Notes: a model not told the origin generated them from the letters alone. A stretch of 64,000 bases of DNA from Cupriavidus sp. 2SB (GCF_005503625.1 NZ_SCMX01000003.1:113057-177056), one strand, 5' to 3'. Counted from the first letter of the stretch, positions 1-8,885 are shown. Translations and numbers: made by a program.

Positions 1-2682
1 CTTGCCCGATGCGCCGGCCATGTAGATGTTCAGCGACTGGGCCTGGTCGATCCACTTCTGGCGGCGGCTGGCCGCTTCCACGAGCCAGCTCGGTTCCACT
101 TCGAACGCCGTGGCGTAGATGTCGCGCAGATCTTGCGGAATGCGGTCGATACGGGCCAACGAGCCGTCAAAGTACTTCAGGTCGGCAACCATCACCTCGT
201 CCCACAGGCCGCGCGCCTTCAGGTCACGCACGAGGTAGTCGTTCACCACCGTGAATTCGCCCGACAGGTTCGACTTCACGTACAGGTTCTGGAACGTCGG
301 CTCGATGCATGCGGACACGCCGATGATGTTCGAGATCGTGGCGGTCGGGGCGATGGCGATGCAGTTCGAGTTGCGCATGCCGTGCTGCTTGATGCGGGCA
401 CGCAGCGACGTCCAGTCCATCGACGACGACATGTCCACGTCCAGGTAGCCGCCGCGCTCTTCGGCCAGCAGCTTCAGCGAGTCTTGCGGCAGGATGCCAC
501 GGTCCCACAGCGAGCCTTCGTACGTGGTGTAGCGACCGCGTTCCTCGGCCAGTTCGGTCGAGGCGTGGTACGCGTAGTAGCAGACCGCTTCCATCGACGT
601 ATCGGCGAACTTCACCGCGGCGTCGCTGGAGTACGGGGTGCGCAGCACGTGCAGGCAATCCTGGAAGCCCATGATGCCCATGCCCACCGGACGGTGGCGC
701 AGGTTCGAATTGCGCGCCTTCTCCACCGCGTAGTAGTTGATGTCGATCACGTTGTCGAGCATGCGCATCGCGGTGCGGATCGTCTTCTGCAGCTTGGCGT
801 GATCCAGCACGTGAGTGCCGTCGGCCTGCTGCTTCAGGTGGGCCACCAGGTTCACCGAACCCAGGTTGCACACGGCGATTTCGCTGTCGTTCGTGTTCAG
901 CGTGATTTCCGTGCAGAGGTTCGAGCTATGCACCACGCCCACGTGCTGCTGCGGGCTGCGGATGTTGCACGGGTCCTTGAACGTGATCCACGGATGGCCG
1001 GTTTCGAACAGCATGCCCAGCATCTTGCGCCAGAGCTGCATGGCCGGCACCTTCTTGAACAGCTTCAGCTCGCCGCTGGCGGCCTTGGCCTCGTAGGCCA
1101 CGTAGGCTTGCTCGAAGGCCTTGCCGACCTTGTCGTGCAGGTCCGGGCAGGTGGACGGCGAGAACAGCGTCCACTCGGCGTTCTCCATCACGCGCTTCAT
1201 GAACAGGTCCGGAATCCAGTTGGCCGTGTTCATGTCGTGCGTGCGGCGGCGGTCGTCGCCGGTGTTCTTGCGCAGCTCCAGGAATTCCTCGATATCCAGG
1301 TGCCACGTCTCCAGGTATGCGCAGACCGCGCCCTTGCGCTTGCCGCCCTGGTTCACGGCCACGGCCGTGTCGTTGACCACCTTCAGGAACGGCACCACGC
1401 CCTGGCTCTTGCCGTTGGTGCCCTTGATGTGCGAGCCCAGCGCACGCACGTTGGTCCAGTCGTTGCCCAGGCCGCCGGCGAACTTCGACAGCAGCGCGTT
1501 TTCCTTCAGGGCTTCGTAGATGCCTTCGAGGTCGTCCGACACCGTGGTCAGGTAGCACGACGACAGCTGCGAGCGGCGCGTGCCCGAGTTGAACAGCGTC
1601 GGGGTCGACGACATGAAGTCGAACGACGACAGCAGTTGGTAGAACTCGATGGCGCGGGCTTCGCGATCCTTCTCTTCCAGCGCCAGGCCCATGGCCACGC
1701 GCATGAAGAACGCCTGCGGCATTTCGATGCGCTGCTCTTCCACGTGCAGGAAGTAGCGGTCGTACAGCGTCTGCAGGCCCAGGTAGTTGAACTGGAAGTC
1801 GCGCGAGGCGTCCAGCGCGGCGCCCAGGCGGGCCAGGTCATACGTGGCCAGCTTCTCGTCGAGCAGTTCGGCTTCGATGCCGCGTGCGATGAACTTCGGG
1901 AAGTACTCGGCGTACTTCGTCGACATTTCGCTCTGGGTCACTTCGGCGCCCAGGATTTCCTTGCGGATCGTGTGCAGCAGGATACGAGCCGTAACCTGGC
2001 TGTAGGCCGGGTCCTTCTCGATCAGCGTACGCGCAGCCAGGATGGCCGAGTCGTAGACCTGCGTCATCGGCACGCCGTCGTACAGGTTCTTGAGCGTTTC
2101 CTTCAGGATCGGCTCTGCGCTCACGGCATTGCCGAGACCGCTGCAGGCGTTGTCGATCAGCGCGTGCAGCGCCACCAGGTCCAGCGGATGCACCACGCCG
2201 TTGTCGTTCACGTTGACCGACACGCCGCCTTCCTGCACACGCGCCACCGCCTGGGCATTGGCCTGGGCGCGTTCCTGCGTACGCTTCTCGCGGTACAGCA
2301 CATAGGCACGGGCCACCTCATGCTCGCCCGAGCGCATCAGCGCCAGTTCCACGTGATCCTGCACGTCCTCGATATGGAACGTGCCGCCGTTCGGACGGCT
2401 GCGCACCAGTGCGCGCACCACGCCCTGGGTCATTTGCTCGACGATCTCGCGCACGCGTGCAGAGGCTGCACCCTGGCCGCCATTCACAGCCAGGAACGCC
2501 TTGGTCATGGCCACGGCGATCTTGTTCGGCTCGAACGACACCACGGCGCCATTGCGACGGATCAGCTTGTAATCCTGATACGAAACGCCAGCAGCGGCGA
2601 CGCCCTGCTGCGCGGTACCGGCTGCCGCGCCGGCAATGCCGGCCACGCCGGTGGTTTGCTGTTCGTTTTGGGCCGTTTGCAT
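1..2682 (-). CDS. nrdA: Ribonucleoside-diphosphate reductase, class I, large (alpha) subunit; 3' end cut off by the window edge
   Basis: Reduces ribonucleotides to deoxyribonucleotides, together with the NrdB radical subunit, which is not in the window. The start is the ATG at 2682 (MQTAQNEQQT), with a GGGGAG ribosome site just upstream. An ATP-cone-like domain follows (YKLIRRNGAVVSFEPNKIAV), which in this family senses ATP/dATP. The NLCTEITL block with the active-site cysteine is at about residue 590, and the last visible residues (RQKWIDQAQSLNIYMAGASG) are the typical C-terminal part of the barrel. All 894 visible codons are open. Only the tail with the redox-active cysteines is missing, so the full protein is longer than E. 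coli NrdA (761 residues). It is read away from a leader that carries NrdR boxes, so repression by NrdR is likely. Family assignment is secure. Confidence 0.96.
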   Translation of the reverse strand, partial: MQTAQNEQQTTGVAGIAGAAAGTAQQGVAAAGVSYQDYKLIRRNGAVVSFEPNKIAVAMTKAFLAVNGGQGAASARVREIVEQMTQGVVRALVRSRPNGGTFHIEDVQDHVELALMRSGEHEVARAYVLYREKRTQERAQANAQAVARVQEGGVSVNVNDNGVVHPLDLVALHALIDNACSGLGNAVSAEPILKETLKNLYDGVPMTQVYDSAILAARTLIEKDPAYSQVTARILLHTIRKEILGAEVTQSEMSTKYAEYFPKFIARGIEAELLDEKLATYDLARLGAALDASRDFQFNYLGLQTLYDRYFLHVEEQRIEMPQAFFMRVAMGLALEEKDREARAIEFYQLLSSFDFMSSTPTLFNSGTRRSQLSSCYLTTVSDDLEGIYEALKENALLSKFAGGLGNDWTNVRALGSHIKGTNGKSQGVVPFLKVVNDTAVAVNQGGKRKGAVCAYLETWHLDIEEFLELRKNTGDDRRRTHDMNTANWIPDLFMKRVMENAEWTLFSPSTCPDLHDKVGKAFEQAYVAYEAKAASGELKLFKKVPAMQLWRKMLGMLFETGHPWITFKDPCNIRSPQQHVGVVHSSNLCTEITLNTNDSEIAVCNLGSVNLVAHLKQQADGTHVLDHAKLQKTIRTAMRMLDNVIDINYYAVEKARNSNLRHRPVGMGIMGFQDCLHVLRTPYSSDAAVKFADTSMEAVCYYAYHASTELAEERGRYTTYEGSLWDRGILPQDSLKLLAEERGGYLDVDMSSSMDWTSLRARIKQHGMRNSNCIAIAPTATISNIIGVSACIEPTFQNLYVKSNLSGEFTVVNDYLVRDLKARGLWDEVMVADLKYFDGSLARIDRIPQDLRDIYATAFEVEPSWLVEAASRRQKWIDQAQSLNIYMAGASGK

Positions 2683-2725
2683 GAGGTAACTCCCCGTGTT
2701 TTTTGAGTACTGATAAGAAGACGAC

Positions 2726-2819
2726 AAAGTCCCTAGCAAAATGCGCCTCAGAAGACACTCGGCACCGGCGTCGCCGGTTGAGAACCAAACTGCACTGCGA
2801 ACACTTTGCTAGGGACTTT
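2726..2819 (-). promoter_or_regulatory. Structured leader of nrdA: 15-bp perfect inverted repeat enclosing a small hairpin
   Basis: Bases 2726-2740 and 2805-2819 are exact reverse complements (15 of 15), 64 bases apart. A second, 6-bp stem (2764-2769 with 2773-2778, loop GTC) sits inside. In the nrdA transcript this would fold into a long closing stem with an inner hairpin, ending about 43 bases before the start codon. There is no U-run, so it is not a simple terminator. The fold is seen in the sequence; a regulatory role is inference. Confidence 0.6.
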
Positions 2820-2911
2820 CTGGCACTACCCCGGCCCGTTGACCAATATGACGCGAACGCTGCGCACTCTCTGCGCCGCCCGCGCCACATCAGGGCCGGC
2901 TCCCCGGAAGT

Positions 2912-2929
2912 ACCACTATATCTAGTGGT
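2912..2929 (-). promoter_or_regulatory. NrdR box 1 upstream of nrdA
   Basis: ACCACTATATCTAGTGGT is a near-perfect palindrome that matches the known NrdR box core (CTATATaTAG). Its centre lies 31 bp, three helical turns, from a second, weaker box. Paired boxes at this spacing are the known arrangement for NrdR repression of nrd operons. The TATAGT seen on the minus strand within the box could serve as a -10 element. Confidence 0.85.
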
Positions 2930-2942
2930 GCCGTTTCAAAAC

Positions 2943-2960
2943 TGGGCTAAGTATAGTGAA
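2943..2960 (-). promoter_or_regulatory. NrdR box 2 upstream of nrdA
   Basis: The core CTAAGTATAG at 2947-2956 is a degenerate NrdR box whose centre is exactly 31 bp from box 1. On the minus strand it contains TATACT, a plausible -10 hexamer, so NrdR bound here would cover the promoter. The match is weaker than box 1; the spacing is what supports it. Confidence 0.75.
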
Positions 2961-3251
2961 ACGGGAGTGAATGAACAGACTTGACATGCGCCGTTCCAAC
3001 ACCGTGGTGCGGTATGCGGCGGCGCCACATTCCCGCAAAGCGCGCTGCCGCAAGGGTTGGCGGCAGCACGTTCGGTGCCGCACAAAAACTCGAAATTTTT
3101 TTAATGACCATGGATCATCCGATAGGTGATCCGGAGCAGGGCGCGGGGCCCTTCAAAAGGGCGGCGATTGTACCGTTATTTGCGCGCTTTGGAGGCATAC
3201 GACCTCGCCGTCACATTGGCATTGCACCGATATGACGAATACGAAACCGAA
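2961..3251. other. Intergenic region between nrdA and ampD with no recognised gene
   Basis: It holds two short hairpins (GGATCA/TGATCC at 3112-3132 and GCCCTT/AAGGGC around 3149-3163) and a run of T at about 3095-3102. The one open frame here has no family resemblance and no ribosome site. It lies downstream of ampD and upstream of the nrdA promoter. Confidence 0.5.
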
Positions 3252-3860
3252 TTAGCCCTGTCGCAAATATGGCAATAACGCCACAGGCAACTTCGCCAGC
3301 GTGACGAACCGGGCCCAATCGAAACATGGTCCCGGATCGGTCTTGCGACCGGGTGCGACATCGCTATGTCCGGCAACGCCCTGGATCGGATAGGCGGTGC
3401 GCAGCGCAGCCACCAACGCGGCGGCCGTCGTGTATTGGGCCGGGGTGAACGGCACATCGTCCGTGCCCTCGATCTCGATGCCGATCGAGAAATCGTTGCA
3501 ACGCTGCCGTCCGCAGTACTCGGACTGCCCGGCATGCCAGGCCCGTTGCGTGCAGGCCACGAACTGCACCAGTTCGCCTTCACGGGAGATCAGGAAATGC
3601 GCCGACACCCGGACATCGCGGATGGTTTGGAAGAAAGGATGGCGCGAGGCATCGAGCCGGTTCTGGAAGAACGCCTCGATATCGCCGGTGCCGAACTGTC
3701 CCGGCGGCAGGCTGATGTTGTGGATGACCACCACGTCCACCGGCATGCCATCCGGGCGCGCGTCGAAGTTCGGCGACGGCACGCGCCGCGCGGCGGGCAC
3801 CCAGCCATCGGCATCGGGCAGGTAGCCAGGCTGGTTGCCCAGCGCGCCGCGGTCAGCCAT
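3252..3860 (-). CDS. ampD: 1,6-anhydro-N-acetylmuramyl-L-alanine amidase AmpD
   Basis: A cytosolic zinc amidase that cuts the peptide from recycled anhydro-muropeptides, the step that in many bacteria keeps beta-lactamase induction low. The metal and catalytic residues of the N-acetylmuramoyl-L-alanine amidase 2 fold are visible: His in VVIHNIS, Glu in GIEIEG, and His, Lys and Asp in AGHSDVAPGRKTDPG. I chose the ATG at 3860 (MADRGALGNQPG, 202 residues, normal AmpD size); a longer open frame starts at 3941 but would run deep into pilR. The chosen start overlaps the pilR stop by 8 bases, suggesting coupled translation. It is the last gene of the run that starts at 7884. There is no signal peptide, consistent with a recycling enzyme in the cytoplasm. 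Confidence 0.93.
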   Translation of the reverse strand: MADRGALGNQPGYLPDADGWVPAARRVPSPNFDARPDGMPVDVVVIHNISLPPGQFGTGDIEAFFQNRLDASRHPFFQTIRDVRVSAHFLISREGELVQFVACTQRAWHAGQSEYCGRQRCNDFSIGIEIEGTDDVPFTPAQYTTAAALVAALRTAYPIQGVAGHSDVAPGRKTDPGPCFDWARFVTLAKLPVALLPYLRQG

Positions 3861-5553
3861 CGCGGCCCTCGTTTTCGGCGAGCGATTCACCGTCCTCGCT
3901 GGCGTCGCCACCGTCCCGGCCATCACGCCCTTCCCGCTCATCGCGAATCCCGAGCTGCTGGATGCGATATCGCAACTGTCGGAAGTTCAGGCCCAGCAAC
4001 GGCGCAGCAGCCGTGCGGTTGAAGCCGGTCTGGTGTAGCGCGCGAAGAATCAGTTCCCGCTCCATGGCTTCGAGCCGGGCCGGCAGGTTGATCGGTAGCG
4101 CGAGTCCGGCCAATGCCTCGGCCAACGGATCGCTTTCCCGCACGGCTGTCAGCGGCGCCGGTTCGGCCGGCAGTTCCGGCTCCTCCGGCTGACTCGATAT
4201 TCCCGCTACACCAGCCGGTGCGTGCGAGGGAGCAGACCAGCCCGACGTCGAACCCCAAGCCTGATAGGCAGGCGGCGGCGCCATCTGGACTGGCGGCATC
4301 TGGCCCATGTGGGGCCCGCGCGGCTGCAGCAGGTTCGCGCGCTCCATGCCGGCTTCGAGCGGCCCCAGGTCGGCCACCTCGATCTCTTCGGTCTCCGCAA
4401 ACGCGTAGGCACGTTCGAGCAGGTTTTCGAGTTCCCGCACGTTGCCCGGGAACGGGTAGGCACGCAAACGCTCCAGCGCCTCGCGCGACAGCCGCTTCGG
4501 ATGCGCGTCGCCGTAACGCACCGCCAGATGTTCCAGGATCGCCCGCGCCAGCACCGGCACGTCTTCACCGCGCTCGCGCAGCGTGGGCATGCGCAGTTCC
4601 AGCACGTTGAGCCGGTAATACAAATCCTGGCGGAACGTGCCGGCGGCCACCATCGCGGCCAGATCCTTGTGGCTCGCGCACATGACGCGCACATCGACGC
4701 TGTCTTCCTTGCTGGCGCCGATCTTGCGCACGCGCCGCTCCTGCAGTGCGCGCAGCAGCTTGACCTGCATGGCCAGCGGCAGGTCGGCCACCTCGTCGAG
4801 CATCAGCGTGCCGCCGTGCGCGGCCTGGAAAAAGCCACCGCGTTCAGCATCCGCGCCCGTGAAGGCACCCTTCACATGGCCGAAGAATTCGGACTCCATC
4901 AGCGTTTCCGGAATCGCGCCGCAGTTCACGGCCACGAATGGATGCACGGATCGCGCGCTGATGGCGTGGATGGCCCGCGCCGCGCGCTCCTTGCCGCTGC
5001 CGGACTCGCCACTGATCACCACCGGCGCCATGCTGCGGGCCAGCCGCGTCAGGGACCGGCGCACCTCCTGGATGGCCGCCGACTGCCCAGGCAGTAGCCC
5101 GGCAGCGCGATCGCCCAAATCGGCGATCTCCGCGCCCTCTGCAGCCACCGCACCATCCGCCGGCATGCGCTGGTGGCGGCCCAGCGCGTTGAGGATCAGC
5201 GTGCGCAACTGATCGAGCGACACCGGCTTGGCGATGTAGTCGAACGCGCCCGCCTTGAGCGCATCCACGGCATTGTCCGCGCTGCCATATGCGGTGATCA
5301 CGGCCACCGGCGTGCGCTCGGGCGAGGCCGACAGTTGCCGCACGATCTCGATGCCGAGTCCGTCGCCCAGCCGCATATCGGTCAACACCAGACTGTAGCG
5401 GCGCTCGGCCAGCCGGATGCGCGCCTCGGCCAGGGAGCCGGCCATGACCACATCGTGGCCCATGCGGCGTAGCGAAATGTCGAGCAGTTCGCGCAGGTCT
5501 GCCTCGTCGTCGATGACGAGGATCGGATCAGGAGCGGACGGTCTGGCGGGCAT
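3853..5553 (-). CDS. pilR: Sigma-54-dependent response regulator, PilR type (NtrC family)
   Basis: 566 residues in the classical three-part order. The receiver domain spans residues 1-125, with the phospho-acceptor Asp59 in LVLTDMRLGDG. The AAA+ domain has Walker A GESGSGKE at 182-189 and the sigma-54 contact loop GAFTGA at 229-234. A C-terminal Fis-type helix-turn-helix carries the TGFNRTAAAPLLGLNFRQL segment. A long Pro/Gly/Gln-rich linker separates the last two domains. The gene sits 25 bases after a membrane histidine kinase of the PilS type, so the pair should control sigma-54 promoters, classically that of pilin. No pilin gene is in the window, and pilBCD lie about 20 kb away. The PilR name rests on the PilS-like partner. 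Confidence 0.88.
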   Translation of the reverse strand: MPARPSAPDPILVIDDEADLRELLDISLRRMGHDVVMAGSLAEARIRLAERRYSLVLTDMRLGDGLGIEIVRQLSASPERTPVAVITAYGSADNAVDALKAGAFDYIAKPVSLDQLRTLILNALGRHQRMPADGAVAAEGAEIADLGDRAAGLLPGQSAAIQEVRRSLTRLARSMAPVVISGESGSGKERAARAIHAISARSVHPFVAVNCGAIPETLMESEFFGHVKGAFTGADAERGGFFQAAHGGTLMLDEVADLPLAMQVKLLRALQERRVRKIGASKEDSVDVRVMCASHKDLAAMVAAGTFRQDLYYRLNVLELRMPTLRERGEDVPVLARAILEHLAVRYGDAHPKRLSREALERLRAYPFPGNVRELENLLERAYAFAETEEIEVADLGPLEAGMERANLLQPRGPHMGQMPPVQMAPPPAYQAWGSTSGWSAPSHAPAGVAGISSQPEEPELPAEPAPLTAVRESDPLAEALAGLALPINLPARLEAMERELILRALHQTGFNRTAAAPLLGLNFRQLRYRIQQLGIRDEREGRDGRDGGDASEDGESLAENEGRDG

Positions 5554-5578
5554 GTTGGGAGGCGTCTTTATTGTGGTG

Positions 5579-7609
5579 TCAACTTGGCGAAGCAGCAGCG
5601 ACGGTGTCGGGGGTCTCGATGCGCATCGTCAGCACGAAGGCTTTGGCCGGCAGTGTATCGCGAGCCCCGCCGGCCAGCATGCCCGTGCGTTCCAGCAACG
5701 CCTCCAGCGCCACGGTGCCGTAGCGCACCTGCGCATCGTTGGCGCCGCACAGCTCGCGCGCCATGAACAGGCCCAGCCCGGTGCCTTGCGGGTTGCTGGT
5801 GAAGAACGGCTCGAACAGACTGCGCTGCTGCTCGCGCGTCACCTCGGCGCCATCGTTCCAGACGATCAGTTCGGCATGGTGCTGGTCCAGCGCATGGGCC
5901 AGCAGCCGGATCGACCCCGGCAGCCGGCTGCAGTAGCGCCAGGCGTTGTCCAGGAGATTGCCCAGCACCTGCTGCAACTGCGCCGTATCGAAGATCACGG
6001 GCCGTCGCAGGTCCACTGTCACGCGGATGGCATTGGGATTCACGTCGGTGCGCGTGCCGGCCCGCGAGCGCATCTCCGCCCGCCAGCGATCCACGATGTC
6101 CGGCAACGCCTGTGAAAGATCCGCCGAACTGTGACCGGTCTTCGGACGTCGCGAGAGTTGCAGTACGTCGGAAATCACCTGATCCAGCCGCCGCACGTTG
6201 TCGCTAATGATGCGCAGCAGGCGTGCATCGATATTGCCTTCACCGCCCTCCCCCGCGCCCGAATCGGCCAGCAGTTCATTGGCCTGGCTGATCGCCGCCA
6301 GCGGGTTGCGGATCTGGTGCGCCACGCTGGCCACCAGCCGGCCCATCGCCGCGAGTTTTTCCTGCTGCACCTGCTCGGCAATCCGCTCCCAGCTTTCGAT
6401 GTGCACCAGCACCGTGTCACGCATCTCGCTGCGCAGCAGCGTCTCGTCGGCCGGACTCCATGCCATGGCCTCGTTCTGCGCGATGGCCAGCCGCAGCCGC
6501 GCCGCGCCCTCGGGAGACAGGTCATTCCAGCTTGCGGTGTCGAGCCCGGTCGGCGACGTCATCACACTGGATAGCGTCGAACGCAAGCCGGCCAGCCCGG
6601 GCAGCACAAAGCGCAGGCGCAGCCGGGTATGCAGCATCGGACTGCGCGCGGAGGTGGGACGCGACGGCAGCGGCAGCAACTGCAGGATGCGCGGCACATC
6701 GTCCTTGCGCGCGATCCAGTCGCGCAGCATTTCCATCAACGGCTGCAGCCGCGCAATCCGGCGCAGGTCGAACAACGCGTTCTCACGCTCCCCGGCGCGC
6801 ACCTGCCCTTCGCGAATCCGCTCGTTGGGCTGCACCCCCAGCAGCACGAACGCTGCCGGATTGGCCGCCACCACCACGCCGTTGGCGCGCACCAACATCA
6901 CGCCATCCTGCATGTCGTTGACCATCAGCCGGTTCACCAACTGCTGCAGCCGCAGCTCCTGTTCGCGCGCCAGCGCCAGTTGCTCCTGGGCGATCTGCCG
7001 ATTGGCCAGCATGTACATCAGCCATGCCGCGATCATGAAGACCAGCCCGAACAGGCCCGAGCCCAGCAGGTTGGCGTCTGCCTGCCGCGCCAGCAGGGTC
7101 TGCAGGAACGGGTTGGCCATTACCAGCATGGCGGACACGGCGGCCGCCGACAGCGCAAACAGCAGGCTGGTCAGCGCGCCAGCCTCCAGTGCGGGCAGCA
7201 GGAAGATCATCGCCAGCCCTTCGCCGTGGCTGCCACTGCGGCCCATCACCGTATAGACGGCCGCGAGCAACATCAGGTCGACGATGACCTGCACGCGCAC
7301 GCGCAAGTGAAAATGGCGCCGCCAGAACGAGGCTACCAGCGAGAGGATGCCGATCAGCAGGTACGGCAACACGACCGGAATGGCCGCGGCAGTGCGGGCG
7401 CTGGTGGCGATGGCAATCGACATGTCCGCCGTACCGCGCTCCATGGGGAGCCAGGCATAGCCGAACAGCAGCAGAGCCATTGCCAACCGGGTCCAGCAGA
7501 AATAGCGGAGCAGGCGCCAGTGAAATTCAGGCGGCTCGGGCTGGCGCCAGAGATCGACCAGCATGCGCCAGCCGTTCAGCGACGACCATCCCGGCGCCCG
7601 CTTCATCAC
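5579..7609 (-). CDS. pilS: Membrane sensor histidine kinase of the PilS type
   Basis: 676 residues. About six hydrophobic segments lie in roughly residues 30-230, the layout of PilS sensors. A PAS-like segment follows (NRLMVNDMQDGVMLVRANGV), then the H-box VASVAHQIRNPLA with the phosphorylated His. The ATPase part has an N-box (LGNLLDNAWRYC) and a G-box (GTGLGLFMARELC). It would phosphorylate the PilR encoded next to it. Its ATG overlaps the stop of the small upstream gene by 4 bases. In Pseudomonas the PilS signal is the pilin level in the membrane; whether this holds here is not visible. Confidence is high for the kinase and good for the PilS subtype. Confidence 0.88.
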   Translation of the reverse strand: MMKRAPGWSSLNGWRMLVDLWRQPEPPEFHWRLLRYFCWTRLAMALLLFGYAWLPMERGTADMSIAIATSARTAAAIPVVLPYLLIGILSLVASFWRRHFHLRVRVQVIVDLMLLAAVYTVMGRSGSHGEGLAMIFLLPALEAGALTSLLFALSAAAVSAMLVMANPFLQTLLARQADANLLGSGLFGLVFMIAAWLMYMLANRQIAQEQLALAREQELRLQQLVNRLMVNDMQDGVMLVRANGVVVAANPAAFVLLGVQPNERIREGQVRAGERENALFDLRRIARLQPLMEMLRDWIARKDDVPRILQLLPLPSRPTSARSPMLHTRLRLRFVLPGLAGLRSTLSSVMTSPTGLDTASWNDLSPEGAARLRLAIAQNEAMAWSPADETLLRSEMRDTVLVHIESWERIAEQVQQEKLAAMGRLVASVAHQIRNPLAAISQANELLADSGAGEGGEGNIDARLLRIISDNVRRLDQVISDVLQLSRRPKTGHSSADLSQALPDIVDRWRAEMRSRAGTRTDVNPNAIRVTVDLRRPVIFDTAQLQQVLGNLLDNAWRYCSRLPGSIRLLAHALDQHHAELIVWNDGAEVTREQQRSLFEPFFTSNPQGTGLGLFMARELCGANDAQVRYGTVALEALLERTGMLAGGARDTLPAKAFVLTMRIETPDTVAAASPS

Positions 7610-7884
7610 GCGCCGCCTTCAGCAGACGAATCGGGCAGATGGCTGCGGCGGCAATAATGCAGGCCGCGCCAGGCAATGGCATCGGTGCGCGGCAGGTGGA
7701 CGCCGCATTGCGCGCATTGCACCATCGGCTCGATAGCGCCATCGCCGGTCGATGCCTCGGTCGCTGCCTGCTGGCGTTGCTGCGCGGAGTTGGTCCGGCT
7801 GGCCTCATCCCGTGCACTGGCGCGCGACCGGATCCACCAGACGATACCCAGCACGACAGCCAGCAGTAGAAAGATTCTTGCCAT
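7606..7884 (-). CDS. Small membrane-anchored protein with a Cys-pair motif (PP0621-like)
   Basis: 92 residues. I take the ATG at 7884 (MARIFLLLAVVLGIVWW) because the longer open frame runs into the neighbouring gene without family resemblance. An N-terminal transmembrane helix (residues 3-18) is followed by a charged, Gln/Ala-rich linker. The C-terminal motif is CAQCGVHLP-(8)-WRGLHYCRRSH, whose Cys and His residues could bind a metal. This looks like the conserved small family known from PP_0621, usually found upstream of pilS. Function unknown. The stop overlaps the pilS start (ATGA), so it is very likely co-translated with pilSR and may work with that sensor. Confidence 0.8.
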   Translation of the reverse strand: MARIFLLLAVVLGIVWWIRSRASARDEASRTNSAQQRQQAATEASTGDGAIEPMVQCAQCGVHLPRTDAIAWRGLHYCRRSHLPDSSAEGGA

Positions 7885-7949
7885 GGGTCGGAGTCGCGGA
7901 AGAAAGCAGAAAAAGCGGGAGAAATGTAGAGAAGCAGACCGGCCGCAGG

Positions 7950-8885
7950 TCAGACCAGCCGGTGCAATACCACCTCGATCACGAAGCGGCTGCCCACATA
8001 GGCCAGCAGCAGGATGCCGAACGAGGCGATCACCCAGCGCAGCGCAGTGCGTCCACGCCATCCGCGATAGACACGCCCGATCAGGATGCCGCCGAACATC
8101 AACCACGAGATGATCGCGAATACGGTCTTGTGATCCACACGGAAGGCCCGGGCGAACAATTGCTCGGAGAACAGGAATCCCGAGACGATCGTCAGCGTCA
8201 GCAGCACGAATCCTGCGGCGATCAGGCGAAAAAGCAGCTTCTCCAGCGTGAGCAGCGGCGGCAGCAGATCCAGCCAGCGGCCCAGCCACTGATCCGGCGC
8301 CCGTTCGCCCGTTGCGGGCCGGGTGAAACCGTGCAGGCGGCGCTCCGCCAGCAGCATCAGGAAAGCGTGGAAGGCGGCCAGGGTGAACAGGCCATACGCC
8401 ACGTTGGCAATCACGAAATGCAACTTGAACAGCGGTCGTGCAGCGTAGCCAAGGATCTGCGTACCGGGGAATGCCAGCGGGATCAGGCTGGCCAGCATCG
8501 CCACGGGAAACACGATCAGCCCGAGTCCCGCCAGCGAGAAGAAAAAGCTTTCGATCCAGTAGATGCCCACGCCGAGCCACAACATCGCCGACAGCGCAAA
8601 CGCGAAGCCGAAGATCATGCGGTCTGCGGGGAAGATCGTTTCGTGCAGCAGCATGCCGTGGCTGACCAGCGCCGCCATGACCAGTCCGTGCCACCAGGCC
8701 GGCTGGCCTTCCGTACGCGCGCCAGGGCCGGGCATCAGCACGGCTGCGGCCGCCGCGCCCGGTCTTCCGGGCTGGCCAAGTGTCGCCCCACCGGCCGTTG
8801 CGAGCCGCGGGTTGCGCGTTGCCCAGCCGTGAACGGCCAGGGCGCAGTAGAGAAGTGCCGTCAGGGCATACAGTACAATGGCCAT
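7950..8885 (-). CDS. Inner-membrane protein of the CcsA/HemX cytochrome c assembly family (YpjD-like)
   Basis: 311 residues with about eight hydrophobic segments starting at the N-terminus (MAIVLYALTALLYCALAVHG). Conserved-looking histidines occur in loops or helix ends (HGW near residue 20, KLHFVIANVAYG, DHKTVFAIISW), as in CcsA-family proteins that handle heme. The family is known for cytochrome c maturation or, in YpjD-type members, an undefined membrane role. The gene is divergent from ffh (129-bp gap) and lies 65 bases upstream of the PP0621-like gene, so it may head that operon. I cannot tell whether it really takes part in cytochrome c assembly, because no other ccs gene is nearby. Confidence 0.82.
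   Translation of the reverse strand: MAIVLYALTALLYCALAVHGWATRNPRLATAGGATLGQPGRPGAAAAAVLMPGPGARTEGQPAWWHGLVMAALVSHGMLLHETIFPADRMIFGFAFALSAMLWLGVGIYWIESFFFSLAGLGLIVFPVAMLASLIPLAFPGTQILGYAARPLFKLHFVIANVAYGLFTLAAFHAFLMLLAERRLHGFTRPATGERAPDQWLGRWLDLLPPLLTLEKLLFRLIAAGFVLLTLTIVSGFLFSEQLFARAFRVDHKTVFAIISWLMFGGILIGRVYRGWRGRTALRWVIASFGILLLAYVGSRFVIEVVLHRLV

Noticed and set aside
133..2706. 857-codon open frame on the plus strand across nrdA
   Set aside because: Antisense shadow of nrdA in GC-rich DNA; composition is His/Val/Arg-rich with no family resemblance, and nrdA on the other strand is certain.
2318..2890. Minus-strand frame that overlaps nrdA and its leader
   Set aside because: Out of frame with nrdA, low-complexity Arg-rich; two similar peptides in it only reflect the inverted repeat.
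2981..3235. 84-codon plus-strand frame between nrdA and ampD
   Set aside because: No ribosome site and no family signal.
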